Assembly: GCA_021286705.1 (NCBI GenBank)
Contig: JAJTBW010000014.1
Coordinates: forward strand, 1-36,382
DNA length: 36,382 bases
Direction of reading: 5' to 3'
Source of the DNA: Sphingobacteriia bacterium
GTDB taxonomy: Bacteria > Bacteroidota > Bacteroidia > Bacteroidales > TTA-H9
In this document: positions 6,795-15,361 of the stretch, piece by piece
How positions within the stretch are numbered: position 1 is the first letter of the stretch
How the letters are laid out: each line of letters opens with the position of its first letter
The notes under the pieces: generated by a model
The model's input: only the letters and a program-made list of their open reading frames with translations
Told to the model about the DNA's origin: nothing
Database searches by the model: none
Translations under genes and position numbers: made by a program

Positions 6795-8789
6795 CTATTG
6801 AACTATACACTTTCTTGTAACCGGGAGAAACCCTTCGGCTTCAACTCTAATTATATAGAGCCCGGAATTAATGTTATCAAGGGGGATGGTTATTTGGCCT
6901 TCAGAGCCAGAACTGTTGAAGGTATATCTTGATATAACCTGACCGCTGGTTGAAAAGAGGGTAACGTTGTATTGTTCAGCACTACTAGAAAGTAATTGAA
7001 TATTTACCTTTTGTGAAGCAGGGACAGGCCAGACACTACCAATATCATCAAGTGTAGGGAGGCTATGGCCTTCTATACCGTAAGCAACTGTGTTATTATG
7101 TATAACTACCACCAGTTCATCTAGATTTGGGTTCTCCGGTGAAATAGTAATATCAAAATTATCGGCTGTTACACCAGTAACCTCGGGTCTAAGCTTATAT
7201 GTTCCCATCGGAATCTCGTAAAACATAAACGAGCCGTTATCATCGCTAAAACATCCATTTACTAAGTGATTGCTTTGATCAAACAATAGCATCTGAATAT
7301 CACTAGCTGGTTTACCCTTTAAAAGAAACTCGTCAGTTTGTATCCAAATCTCACCTTTAATCTGACCAGCCCCACCATTGATATTTGGATTCTCTCTAAG
7401 AGAAATATCCATACTATTCATATTCTGATTAAGATTAATACGAGCCGATTCATTCCAGTTAACCGTATTGCCATAATAGGTGGTTACATAGTTACTAAAA
7501 GAAGACGACGAAGCGAGTGGTGTAGCTTTGATTATATAATTACCTTTAGGTAAGGCATAGAAGTTATAAATGCCATAGGGGCCAGAAACCATACTATTCT
7601 TTCTATTAATAGTTTGATTTGCATTTTCGATAAAGGCTTCAACAAGAATAGAATCAGTTGGGAAAAAGCCTTCTAATATTTGGCCAGAGATATTAAAATA
7701 GTATCCAGGACCTACACCTATTACTTCAGAAATTGAATCAAAACATTGAGTAACAGAATCAGTGATGTATAAAGTAACAGGATATTCGCCTGATTGATTA
7801 TAAGCATGAGATGGGTTCTGAACAGTTGAATATGACATATCGCCAAAGTCCCACCTATAAATCAAATTATTCCCGGTAGAAACGCTGGTGAAATGAATTA
7901 AATAAGGGGATCCCGGATCAGGAGTGTAGGTAAAACTTGCAAGGCAAGAAGGGACTTCATCAATAATTATTACTCCTTGGTGTTCATTTAAGCAACCGTA
8001 ATCATCTGTTGTAACTAATGTGATGGTATAAGCACCAGCATAAGTATATACATGATCTATCTGCTGACCATAACCCTCACTTCCATCACCAAACAACCAA
8101 TAAAAAGTCACAGGATTCAATGTGGTTGTACTTGCATCAAAATGCACTTTTCTTGGCCCTATTGGGGTCCAGGTAAACTCAGATTCACATGACACCTCAG
8201 CTACTGTAATAGTATCGATAAACTTATCTTGAAAACTATCCGGTCCAAATACCGTCAAACTAACAATATAAGTTCCTGCAGGATATCCATGACTTGGAGA
8301 GATGTCTGTAGAGGTTTTTCCATCTCCAAAATCCCATAGACAGGTGGTATATACCCCTATAGAACTATTCTGAAACTGAATTATTGAACTATTTTCTATT
8401 TGCTGATAACTATATTTAGCTTCACTAATTGATTGAACTCCATTCACCTGAATGGTAGTCTTCAAGACGTTTGAATAGGGTGAAAAAATAATTAAAGTAT
8501 CCTTAGTTGGAAAGTTTTGGCCTGAGATTCTAAGCTTAATGAAACCGCCACTTTGCGATTGAAACTTAAATGAAAAGTGTCCTAACCGATCACTTAACAA
8601 CTTAGATTCATAAATGGAGTATCCAGAAAAACTTATCGCTTTCATCTCAACTAAACAGCCTCCCATTGGCATACTAGTTGATTTATTGATGACTGAACCC
8701 TCAACACTAACCATAAATGGAGCCATAGAATAAGCTCCTTTTACAACCAGTAAAAGTGTGAGTAGGAATATAAATAATAGCTTCTTCAT
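6795..8789 (-). CDS. Secreted PKD-repeat protein with T9SS C-terminal sorting domain
   Basis: This is a surface or secreted protein of 664 aa when started at MKKLLFIF, which opens a clear signal peptide. An adjacent Met at 8792 is equally possible, and a further upstream frame to 8843 would overlap the preceding gene and has no signal. After the signal come a carboxypeptidase-regulatory-like segment (about 25-110) and three PKD domains at about 135-350, each with a W/L-x-F-G-D motif (WDFGDG, WLFGDG, WDFGDM). Two CNA-B/SdrD-like folds (about 360-560) follow, then a type A T9SS sorting domain over the last 80 residues (VWPVPASQKVNI, SGLYIIRV). It is the third gene of the ECF sigma operon, 11 bases after the anti-sigma-like gene, so it is a likely sigma target. 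It may be an adhesin or wall-facing structural protein. Confidence 0.88.
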   Translation of the reverse strand: MKKLLFIFLLTLLLVVKGAYSMAPFMVSVEGSVINKSTSMPMGGCLVEMKAISFSGYSIYESKLLSDRLGHFSFKFQSQSGGFIKLRISGQNFPTKDTLIIFSPYSNVLKTTIQVNGVQSISEAKYSYQQIENSSIIQFQNSSIGVYTTCLWDFGDGKTSTDISPSHGYPAGTYIVSLTVFGPDSFQDKFIDTITVAEVSCESEFTWTPIGPRKVHFDASTTTLNPVTFYWLFGDGSEGYGQQIDHVYTYAGAYTITLVTTDDYGCLNEHQGVIIIDEVPSCLASFTYTPDPGSPYLIHFTSVSTGNNLIYRWDFGDMSYSTVQNPSHAYNQSGEYPVTLYITDSVTQCFDSISEVIGVGPGYYFNISGQILEGFFPTDSILVEAFIENANQTINRKNSMVSGPYGIYNFYALPKGNYIIKATPLASSSSFSNYVTTYYGNTVNWNESARINLNQNMNSMDISLRENPNINGGAGQIKGEIWIQTDEFLLKGKPASDIQMLLFDQSNHLVNGCFSDDNGSFMFYEIPMGTYKLRPEVTGVTADNFDITISPENPNLDELVVVIHNNTVAYGIEGHSLPTLDDIGSVWPVPASQKVNIQLLSSSAEQYNVTLFSTSGQVISRYTFNSSGSEGQITIPLDNINSGLYIIRVEAEGFLPVTRKCIVQ

Positions 8790-8800
8790 CATTGTAATAA

Positions 8801-10192
8801 TCAAAAGCCATAAACCAAAGCCACTCGGGTTTCTAGAGACCACGGTTTACGGATAGTTGCATTTTTCTCGTAGACAGAATTAAAATAATATTTTATGCTA
8901 GGTTCGGCTTCCAGTCTTAACGACTTGTTCAAATGGTAGCCAAACACAAGCCCTCCTGTGAATTGCCAGTTCGTATTTACACGATCAGGTGACAAATTAT
9001 TTATAGATATAACCTTATTATTGCCCGGATCATAATTACCTTTCTCGGTTGTTTTTAACAATACCGAAAGTATCGGCCCTGTTCTTACACCTATTAGGAT
9101 CCTAGACCTCTTATAAAAGTCATACCCGAAAATTAATGGAATTCTCAGGTAGGTATATTCTTTTTCGATTATCTGTTTCGCATAAAGGAGTGTTGTATCG
9201 AATACCTTAAAATCTGAAACATGGTAAACGGCTTCAACCTTCTCTTGGGTAGAATTCCAAACATATGATGTCGAGTCAAGCTTAGTATAATGACCAAGGT
9301 ATTCTCTATAATCAACCGCAATTTCGCTTGTTCCACTTGCTATTGAGATCCCAACACCTGTTCTTATGATAAAATCATTCCAAGTATAATGAAACTCCAA
9401 GCCAGCATTATGCACTAATTTTTTATCATCACCTACGGTGTTAAACATCCATTCAGGAGAGTAATTTACACCAACATAGTATTTATTTCTAGGGAATGTA
9501 AAGCCTTTTGGAGTCTCTTCTTCCTTAAACCGAGATATATTCGCTTGTTTAACTTTACGATATTCCAAACTTGAGCTATATGAAAGAGGCAAAGGTTGAT
9601 TTCTCCTATTAAGAGATGAAATCAAACCAAAATCCTCAAAACTATTCATTTTCTGATTTGCTAAATCCTCCTGAGCAACAGCATTTTCGCTTTTCTCTTG
9701 AAGAGTTGCTGATGCTTGCTCTTCTGACTCCAATACCTCGTTTACTCTATCCTTGCTTTTTGAATAGTCATTAGTTCCTTCAGTTCCTATAACCTGACCC
9801 TGGGGGGTTCTATTAGAGCTACTAGCCAAATTATTCACAATATCTGAATGATTCTCTTCTTCCTTAGATTCGATTGAAGAATCATTCCTTTGAGAAGTTA
9901 TTTCTTTAGTAAGGGATTGTTTAGAAGCGAGATTATCAGAGGGTTTATTCTCAATAGTTTTATTTTTTTCTGGAGCAATAGACGGCGAAAGGTCAATTAG
10001 CAGATAAGCGGAAACCGAGAACACTAAGAACAATGCTGCCATAGACCAATAGATTGGTTTTCGATACCATTCTTTAGTTTGACGAGCATTATTGATAAAC
10101 GAAGCACGAAGAGCAGGTGGTGGAACCACAGTATGCCCCTCAAGCTTAGCTCTTATCAGCTGATCAAAATTGTTCGTGTTATTACCTTTCAT
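8801..10192 (-). CDS. Anti-sigma-like membrane protein fused to an outer-membrane-barrel-like domain
   Basis: A 463-aa protein. Residues 1-46 are short and cytoplasmic-looking (FDQLIRAKLEGHTVVPPPALR), as in Bacteroidota anti-sigma factors. One TM helix lies at about 47-66. A Ser/Glu/Gln-rich linker follows (about 70-225). From about 228 to the end there is a beta-rich region with alternating aromatic strands (KYYVGVNYSPEWMF, FIIRTGVGISIASG, YLRIPLIFGYDFY, ending RVALVYGF) resembling the outer-membrane beta-barrel (PorT/OmpW-like) families. Its start overlaps the sigma gene stop by 11 bases, which implies translational coupling and supports an anti-sigma role. An inner-membrane helix followed by an outer-membrane barrel is odd; the protein may span the periplasm, or the barrel may be a soluble sensor. 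Confidence 0.85.
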   Translation of the reverse strand: MKGNNTNNFDQLIRAKLEGHTVVPPPALRASFINNARQTKEWYRKPIYWSMAALFLVFSVSAYLLIDLSPSIAPEKNKTIENKPSDNLASKQSLTKEITSQRNDSSIESKEEENHSDIVNNLASSSNRTPQGQVIGTEGTNDYSKSKDRVNEVLESEEQASATLQEKSENAVAQEDLANQKMNSFEDFGLISSLNRRNQPLPLSYSSSLEYRKVKQANISRFKEEETPKGFTFPRNKYYVGVNYSPEWMFNTVGDDKKLVHNAGLEFHYTWNDFIIRTGVGISIASGTSEIAVDYREYLGHYTKLDSTSYVWNSTQEKVEAVYHVSDFKVFDTTLLYAKQIIEKEYTYLRIPLIFGYDFYKRSRILIGVRTGPILSVLLKTTEKGNYDPGNNKVISINNLSPDRVNTNWQFTGGLVFGYHLNKSLRLEAEPSIKYYFNSVYEKNATIRKPWSLETRVALVYGF

Positions 10193-10757
10193 ATCTTGAA
10201 TTTAGCTGCAGTTCTGAAATCTTTTTCTTCAAGAGATTTCGAGCCTTAAGTAGTTGCGTCTTCGATGTATTCTCAGAGCATCCCATAAGCTCGGCTATCT
10301 CTCTATGAGTAAACTCTTCAATCACATAGAGGTTAAAAACTGTTCTATACCCTTCTGGCAATTCACTTATTAATCGATGAATTGTCTCAGAGGTAAGATT
10401 GGCTAGAAAATCGTCAGGATTATATTCCTCTTCAACAACTTCAGGCAGGTTGTTTTGCTGGTCTGATTCGACAAAAATTCTATGCCGGTTCCTTGTTCTA
10501 ATATGATTAAGAGCGTGATTTACAGCGATCCGCTTCATCCATCCTTCAAATGAGCCACCATCGCGAGGGTTAAACTTCTTCAGGTTCTCAAAAATTCGAA
10601 TAAAAGCTTCCTGCAGTAGATCTTCAGCCTCAGCACGCTGTGGAACGTATCGCAAGCATAGACTAAATAACACAGGGGAGTATTGATCGTACAACTTTCC
10701 CAATGCTTCAGGCTTGCCTTTCAGGCAATTGCGAATCAGTCCTTCGTCCGTCGCCAT
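10182..10757 (-). CDS. ECF-family RNA polymerase sigma factor
   Basis: A 191-aa sigma-70 family ECF protein. Region 2 lies at about 20-90 (LYDQYSPVLFSLCLRY, AEDLLQEAFIRIFENL, then GWMKRIAVNHALNHIR). Region 4 lies at about 130-180 (LPEGYRTVFNLYVIEEFTH, REIAELMGCSENTSKTQL), the helix-turn-helix that reads the -35 box. Length is normal for the group. It is the first gene of the sigma / anti-sigma / PKD-cargo operon. Upstream lies an ECF-type promoter (10775-10800) that recurs at 6521-6546, so it is probably autoregulated. The role is inferred as envelope-related from its partner genes. It cannot be equated with SigP of Porphyromonas from sequence reading alone. Confidence 0.95.
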   Translation of the reverse strand: MATDEGLIRNCLKGKPEALGKLYDQYSPVLFSLCLRYVPQRAEAEDLLQEAFIRIFENLKKFNPRDGGSFEGWMKRIAVNHALNHIRTRNRHRIFVESDQQNNLPEVVEEEYNPDDFLANLTSETIHRLISELPEGYRTVFNLYVIEEFTHREIAELMGCSENTSKTQLLKARNLLKKKISELQLNSRYER

Positions 10758-10774
10758 CAGATCTGTATTAAGAT

Positions 10775-10800
10775 AAACACCAGCATTGCGAAAGGTTGCC
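10775..10800 (-). promoter_or_regulatory. ECF-sigma-type promoter, copy 1 (autoregulatory)
   Basis: On the minus strand GGCAACCTTT (10791-10800), 10 nt ending in ctg, then GTGTTT (10775-10780), 18 bases before the sigma ATG. Its twin is at 6521-6546. The spacing between AACC and GTG is 13 nt, plausible for an ECF -35/-10 pair. Confidence 0.65.
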
Positions 10801-10865
10801 TATGGATTGGTTTAAATTGTTTTTCTTGTCCAAATTTATCACTTTTTATGATTTAACAATAAATA

Positions 10866-10900
10866 TTTGAACGCTATAGGCTCGCTCTTTTTTAACTTTG
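10866..10900 (+). promoter_or_regulatory. Bacteroidota primary sigma promoter
   Basis: TTTG (10866-10869) and TAACTTTG (10893-10900, matching TAnnTTTG) are separated by 23 bases. They lie directly upstream of the ATG at 10924. This rules out the TTG at 10867 as the start of that gene. Confidence 0.6.
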
Positions 10901-10923
10901 TTAATGTTTATAAGAATAACATT

Positions 10924-12378
10924 ATGAAAAAAACCTCCATCTTTCTCATTTTAAATCTAGTATTTGCTTGTTCTTTAGTAGCACAGGTCTCACTCTCTTT
11001 CAATGACCTTAACCCAAAGAACAGCGATACCATGACATGGTTTATTGTACCCTCATCAGTAGCTATCGCCCCTAACGAGGGAGGGGCTGTCCATCAAGAC
11101 TATCTAAATATTCAGGCTAGCACTGCAATCTCCACCTTAACATATAAACCTTCTGATGGAACTCTTTTACCTAACTCTACCAGATTCTACTCTGAAAACG
11201 CAAGTACAGGTATTTTCAGTATTTCTAATAATAATTACGAGAGCGTTTCTAATAATGAAATTTTATGGATTGGTTATGAAACCCAACCTGACTCCATTTC
11301 GCTCGCTAGTATTACAATGGGGATTCATGACAAAATCATTTTCCCTAAAAAAGAACACACTTTTGCCCAACCTCCAACTATTCTTCAATTCCCAATCACT
11401 CCTCAATCTACCTGGCAATCTAATGCAAGAATGAACTCAGACTTCAGACTTACAATCCTAGGAGCAGGATATGATAATTCTCATGGAAATTACATTCAAA
11501 ACAGAAATAGCAAAACCACTGTTGCAGGATGGGGGACAACCTCCTACACTTTGAATGATTCCCCCAGTGCACCTATAAGCGGAATGCTTTTAAAAGAAAC
11601 TATTACTGAAACAGATAGCTTTCTTGTAGATGATTCGCCGATCAGTGAAGACCTACTTGCTATCTTAGGACTGCAACAGGGAATGACTCGATCAAAAGTT
11701 ATTTATAAATTTTATAGGTCAGGACAAGAAAAACCCCTCTTCATTTGCAGAACAGATGGTAATAACCTTATCTCATCATTTGTAATAGATAATGATACTA
11801 CTTATGCCAGAAACCTTTCTCCTAGATTGATTTCGTCGATACCGGATACTCTGGTTGCAACTAATAAAATATTCGAATTAAATTATATTAGCCGCCATTT
11901 CTCTGATGGCAATAGCAATGACCTTCTTCACTTTGAAATAAAACAAAGTAACGGGGATTCTCTACCCGATTGGATTATCTATGATTCGAATTCAGCTGCT
12001 CTAAAAGGCAATGCATCAGATTCTATAACACTATCATTAGTAATTACAGCTAGAGATTTTGCTGGTGATTCATGTTCAGATACCGCTAAACTAATTTTCA
12101 GAGAAGGAGTCGGAGTTAACTCTTTATTCCGTGAGGATTTCTCTGTTTTCCCACAACCATGTTCTAACCAGGTTACTATCACTTCCAGATATCCAATTAA
12201 CGAAGGTTTTACATGTCAACTGACAAACTCAGCAGGTCAAATAGTCAAAGTTTATAAACTTTCTGATGGAATGACTAAGAAACAACTTGATGTATCAGGT
12301 TTACCCACCGGGATCTACTATTTAATTAACAGTAAAACAGGACTCTCCGTTGCCAAAGTGATGATTGTGCAAGACTAA
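10924..12378 (+). CDS. Secreted T9SS cargo protein with Ig-like domain
   Basis: A 484-aa protein starting at MKKTSIFLIL, a clear signal peptide ending near SLVAQ. A longer frame from a TTG at 10867 is rejected because the promoter overlaps it. The central part is unrecognised beta-rich sequence. Around residues 300-390 there is a cadherin-like/putative-Ig fold (PDTLVATNKIFELNYISRHF, LPDWIIYDSNSAALKG, LSLVITARDFAGD), typical of dystroglycan-type cadherin repeats. The last 75 residues form a type A T9SS sorting domain (FSVFPQPCSNQVTITS, LPTGIYYLINSKTG, KVMIVQD). It is divergent from the ECF sigma gene and followed by its own terminator, so it is probably monocistronic. Ligand or activity unknown. 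Confidence 0.88.
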   Translation: MKKTSIFLILNLVFACSLVAQVSLSFNDLNPKNSDTMTWFIVPSSVAIAPNEGGAVHQDYLNIQASTAISTLTYKPSDGTLLPNSTRFYSENASTGIFSISNNNYESVSNNEILWIGYETQPDSISLASITMGIHDKIIFPKKEHTFAQPPTILQFPITPQSTWQSNARMNSDFRLTILGAGYDNSHGNYIQNRNSKTTVAGWGTTSYTLNDSPSAPISGMLLKETITETDSFLVDDSPISEDLLAILGLQQGMTRSKVIYKFYRSGQEKPLFICRTDGNNLISSFVIDNDTTYARNLSPRLISSIPDTLVATNKIFELNYISRHFSDGNSNDLLHFEIKQSNGDSLPDWIIYDSNSAALKGNASDSITLSLVITARDFAGDSCSDTAKLIFREGVGVNSLFREDFSVFPQPCSNQVTITSRYPINEGFTCQLTNSAGQIVKVYKLSDGMTKKQLDVSGLPTGIYYLINSKTGLSVAKVMIVQD

Positions 12379-12432
12379 TCATACTGTCGTTTTATGGATC
12401 CTAGTGTTTCAGGAATTTAATTTCAAGGGGGG

Positions 12433-12462
12433 GGGGGTATCGTAAAATCGATATCCCCTTTT
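12433..12462 (+). terminator. Terminator with an eleven-G tract in its stem
   Basis: ggggg-tatcg (12433-12442) pairs with cgata-tcccc (12449-12458), including one G-T wobble, with a 6-nt loop and four T after it. The left arm is the end of an uninterrupted run of 11 G (12427-12437). It follows the T9SS cargo gene that stops at 12378. Confidence 0.6.
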
Positions 12463-12542
12463 ACTTGCCATATACTATGATCCTTTCGTCCGCTCAAATC
12501 AGTCCATTGCATTTCAAGAAGGGTATTTTTAGAATGATTTTG

Positions 12543-12550
12543 TACATTTG
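12543..12550 (+). promoter_or_regulatory. -7 promoter box for the M23 peptidase gene
   Basis: TACATTTG matches TAnnTTTG exactly and lies 65 bases before the ATG at 12616. No clear -33 TTTG is visible. Confidence 0.5.
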
Positions 12551-12615
12551 CTACTTACCACTTATAATTCTGTTGAGAAAGCAGTGCTAATAAAATGTAA
12601 CAGGTTTTGCCTTTA

Positions 12616-13566
12616 ATGATTAAAACACAACGTATTATAATATCTTTTGGGAGATTTCTACTAATTTTACTGTTGATATTTTCTGTCACTCAGGTGGATG
12701 CTCGTGGAAGGAAAAAGCCTAAAAGAAAATCTAAACAGAAAGCAAAAGTCGTCCCAACAAGGCAAGAAGATTCACTAAACCGATTGGCTTTAATGGCTCT
12801 AATTCACCCTCCTGATACTACTCAACAGCCAACAGATGAGGATTGGGACTCAGAAACAATTGACTCTCTTGTAAATAACAACTTCGCTACTGGACATATC
12901 TTTGGTTATCTAACACAACCCGCATTTAGCGGAGACTCCATATTACTTCCACTAATTGATTCCACCCGCTTTTTTGCAATGCCCAATCCTGGGAAAATTA
13001 TCAGCCCATTTGGTCCACGAGGAAGAAGAATGCACAAAGGGCTTGATATTAAACTTAACAAAGGAGATGAAGTACATTCCGCTTTTGATGGTGTAGTACG
13101 GTTTGCTAGTTACGGTCGAGGATTTGGAAATATAGTAGTAATCAGGCATTTCAATGGTTTAGAAACCTACTACGCTCACTTAAGCCAGATCAAGGTTAAA
13201 GCCTACCAGCCAGTTAAAGCAGGTGAATTGATCGGTCTAGGTGGATCAACGGGAAGAGCCCGCGGCCCACATCTTCACTTCGAGATTCGCTTTCAGGATA
13301 AACCTTTTGACCCAACCAAAATAATCGACTTTGATTCTGCCTGTTTAAAAATGCCCCAACTCTGGGTTAGTCGTGAACTTTTTGGCAAATCAAAAAATGT
13401 CTCGTCAACTGGTAAAGATGGAGAAAAGTATCATATAATTAGAAAAGGGGATAGTCTCGGGAAAATTGCCAAAAAGTATGGAGTGAGTATTAATCAACTC
13501 CAACGTCTAAACAATCTCAAAAGCACATCAGTACTTCGCGTTGGCAGACGGATTAAAATTAGATAG
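12616..13566 (+). CDS. M23 family metallopeptidase with C-terminal LysM
   Basis: A 316-aa murein endopeptidase of the LytM/M23 type. A signal peptide or N-terminal TM (about 8-29) is followed by a basic linker (RGRKKPKRKSKQKAK). The catalytic domain at about 122-240 carries HKGLD with H140 and D144 and the HLH motif at 219-221, matching the HxxxD and HxH zinc and catalytic motifs, plus YAHLS. A LysM domain occupies the last 45 residues (YHIIRKGDSLGKIAKKYGVS, INQLQRLNN), which binds peptidoglycan. The start is set at the ATG rather than the TTG three codons upstream. With an intact active site it is likely an active cross-link hydrolase in cell separation or wall remodelling, not an EnvC-type activator. 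Confidence 0.94.
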   Translation: MIKTQRIIISFGRFLLILLLIFSVTQVDARGRKKPKRKSKQKAKVVPTRQEDSLNRLALMALIHPPDTTQQPTDEDWDSETIDSLVNNNFATGHIFGYLTQPAFSGDSILLPLIDSTRFFAMPNPGKIISPFGPRGRRMHKGLDIKLNKGDEVHSAFDGVVRFASYGRGFGNIVVIRHFNGLETYYAHLSQIKVKAYQPVKAGELIGLGGSTGRARGPHLHFEIRFQDKPFDPTKIIDFDSACLKMPQLWVSRELFGKSKNVSSTGKDGEKYHIIRKGDSLGKIAKKYGVSINQLQRLNNLKSTSVLRVGRRIKIR

Positions 13567-13694
13567 ATTAATCTCCACCATTTATTAGAATCCACCTTTG
13601 ACTTCTAAGTCCTTAATGAGAGTAGCTTCTAGCTAACTTGATATCCTTTCACATTCATTTATCATCTTATCTTTAAACCAAATTTTAAATAGAA

Positions 13695-13723
13695 GAATCT
13701 CATTAGTGAGATTCCATTAATGG
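13695..13723. promoter_or_regulatory. Adjacent dyad symmetries upstream of the C69 peptidase
   Basis: gaatctca (13695-13702) and tgagattc (13707-13714) form an 8-bp dyad with a 4-nt centre. The 10-bp palindrome ccattaatgg (13714-13723) follows immediately. They lie 55-80 bases before the ATG at 13778, an operator-like position. No regulator is identified. Confidence 0.35.
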
Positions 13724-13777
13724 TGTACCCATTTTTTACAGAGATTAAAGAATCCTACCACATAATTCAATCTACAG

Positions 13778-15361
13778 ATGAACAAATTACAAAAGTATGT
13801 TACCGCTATTGCCTTATTTACTTCTATAGCAGCAATTGGTCAAGTTGATCGTAGTGACTGGGAAGATCGAATCCCTGATGGTTGTACGAGTATAACTGTG
13901 GGGAGAAAAGCGTCGATTGATGGGTCTGTAATCACATCTCATACTGACGATAGCCATCGAACGAGAAGCGATGTTCAAATTGTCCCGGCATCTACTCACA
14001 AAACTAATGAAACCGTTAACATGTATAGAAGGGTCGCCTTTGACACGATCCCAATGCCTCAATATAAAGATGTTAAAATTGGTTCTATCCCTCAAGTTGC
14101 TTATACACATGGTTATATTAACAGTGCTTATGCTTGCTTAAACGATCACCAGTTAGGAATTGGAGAATCAACATTTGGAGGCAGAGAAGAATTAATCAGT
14201 GAGATTGGCCTTATAGATTGTCAACGTCTCTGTATTCTTATTCTGGAGAGATGTACTACAGCCCGGGATGCCATCAGGATGTCGGGTGATTTACTAGAAA
14301 AATACGGCTGGAATGATGCTGGTGAATGTCTCACTATTGCCGACAAGAAAGAGGTATGGCATTTAGAAATTGTAGGCCCTGGAAAAGGGAAAGTGGGAGC
14401 CATTTGGGTGGCTCAAAGAGTTCCTGATGATCACGTTGGAGTAAATGCAAATGCATCAACAATTAAAGAGATTAATACTTCTGATACATTATACTTCTAC
14501 GCCTCTTCTAATGTATTTGAAGTGGCTAAAAATAATGGATGGTGGGATCCTAAAAAAGAATTCAGTTGGTGCTATGCATATGCCCCTGAAAGTAGAGCAT
14601 CCTTAGCCTCAAGGAGACGTGAGTGGCGGGTATTTGACCTTCTTGCCCCATCTCTAAAACTAGACCCTAATTCAGAAAACTATCCATTTAGCATTAAACC
14701 TGATAAAAATGTCTCTTTATCAGATTTAAAAAGGGTTTTCTCTGATTATTACGAAGGAACTCCTTTTGATATGACAAAAGATCTTACAGTCACAGATGAT
14801 AAGGGACAATCAAAGATATCACCATTAGCTAATCCACACATGCCATATGATATGAACAAAATGCTCCGAATCAATGGGGGCTGGGGCTGGCGTGGAGAAA
14901 GAACTATAGCTCGTTGGTATACTATGTATGCAACTCTTATCCAATGTCGTGATTGGCTTCCTGACGAAATTGGCGGCGTAGTTTGGTTCGCACTAGACAA
15001 TGTTGCTACTTCAATTTATGTTCCATTATATGGCTCAATATCCGATTTACCTCTGACCTACAAAACCGACGGTAGAAAAACTGGCTTTTCAAAACAGAGT
15101 GCATGGTGGGCATTCAACCGATTAAGTACGCTAACTGCCCAACGTTGGGGAGATATGCGAAAAGATGTTGATTCAGTCTGGAAACCAATGCAGGAAGAAC
15201 TTTTTTCAATCCAACCTGAATTAGAAAAGAAAGCTCTTGTCTTATTTAGATCGGGGCAAGTAAACAAAGCTAAAAAGCTACTTGAGGAACACTCCATCTT
15301 TTGGTCCAATAAAGTCGTTGACGAAGCTTGGCTCCTAGGAGACAGACTCTGGACGAAATAG
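13778..15361 (+). CDS. C69 family dipeptidase (PepD-like, Ntn hydrolase)
   Basis: A 527-aa peptidase family C69/U34 member, close to the usual length. A signal peptide covers 1-21 (TSIAAIG, then Q), so it acts outside the cytoplasm, unlike Lactobacillus PepD. After a short propeptide comes DGCTSITVGRKAS with C36, the expected N-terminal nucleophile after self-processing, then GSVITSHTDD. Downstream motifs typical of the family are GIGESTFGGRE, EVWHLEIVGPGKG and NANASTI. It likely cleaves dipeptides or short peptides for amino-acid uptake. The upstream gene ends at 13566; the 211-base gap has paired dyads, so it seems to be its own transcription unit, ended by the strong terminator at 15469-15502. 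Confidence 0.93.
   Translation: MNKLQKYVTAIALFTSIAAIGQVDRSDWEDRIPDGCTSITVGRKASIDGSVITSHTDDSHRTRSDVQIVPASTHKTNETVNMYRRVAFDTIPMPQYKDVKIGSIPQVAYTHGYINSAYACLNDHQLGIGESTFGGREELISEIGLIDCQRLCILILERCTTARDAIRMSGDLLEKYGWNDAGECLTIADKKEVWHLEIVGPGKGKVGAIWVAQRVPDDHVGVNANASTIKEINTSDTLYFYASSNVFEVAKNNGWWDPKKEFSWCYAYAPESRASLASRRREWRVFDLLAPSLKLDPNSENYPFSIKPDKNVSLSDLKRVFSDYYEGTPFDMTKDLTVTDDKGQSKISPLANPHMPYDMNKMLRINGGWGWRGERTIARWYTMYATLIQCRDWLPDEIGGVVWFALDNVATSIYVPLYGSISDLPLTYKTDGRKTGFSKQSAWWAFNRLSTLTAQRWGDMRKDVDSVWKPMQEELFSIQPELEKKALVLFRSGQVNKAKKLLEEHSIFWSNKVVDEAWLLGDRLWTK

Noticed and set aside
10867..10923. Extended TTG start for the T9SS cargo gene at 10924
   Set aside because: The extension overlaps a good TTTG/TAACTTTG promoter, and the downstream ATG begins a clean signal peptide.
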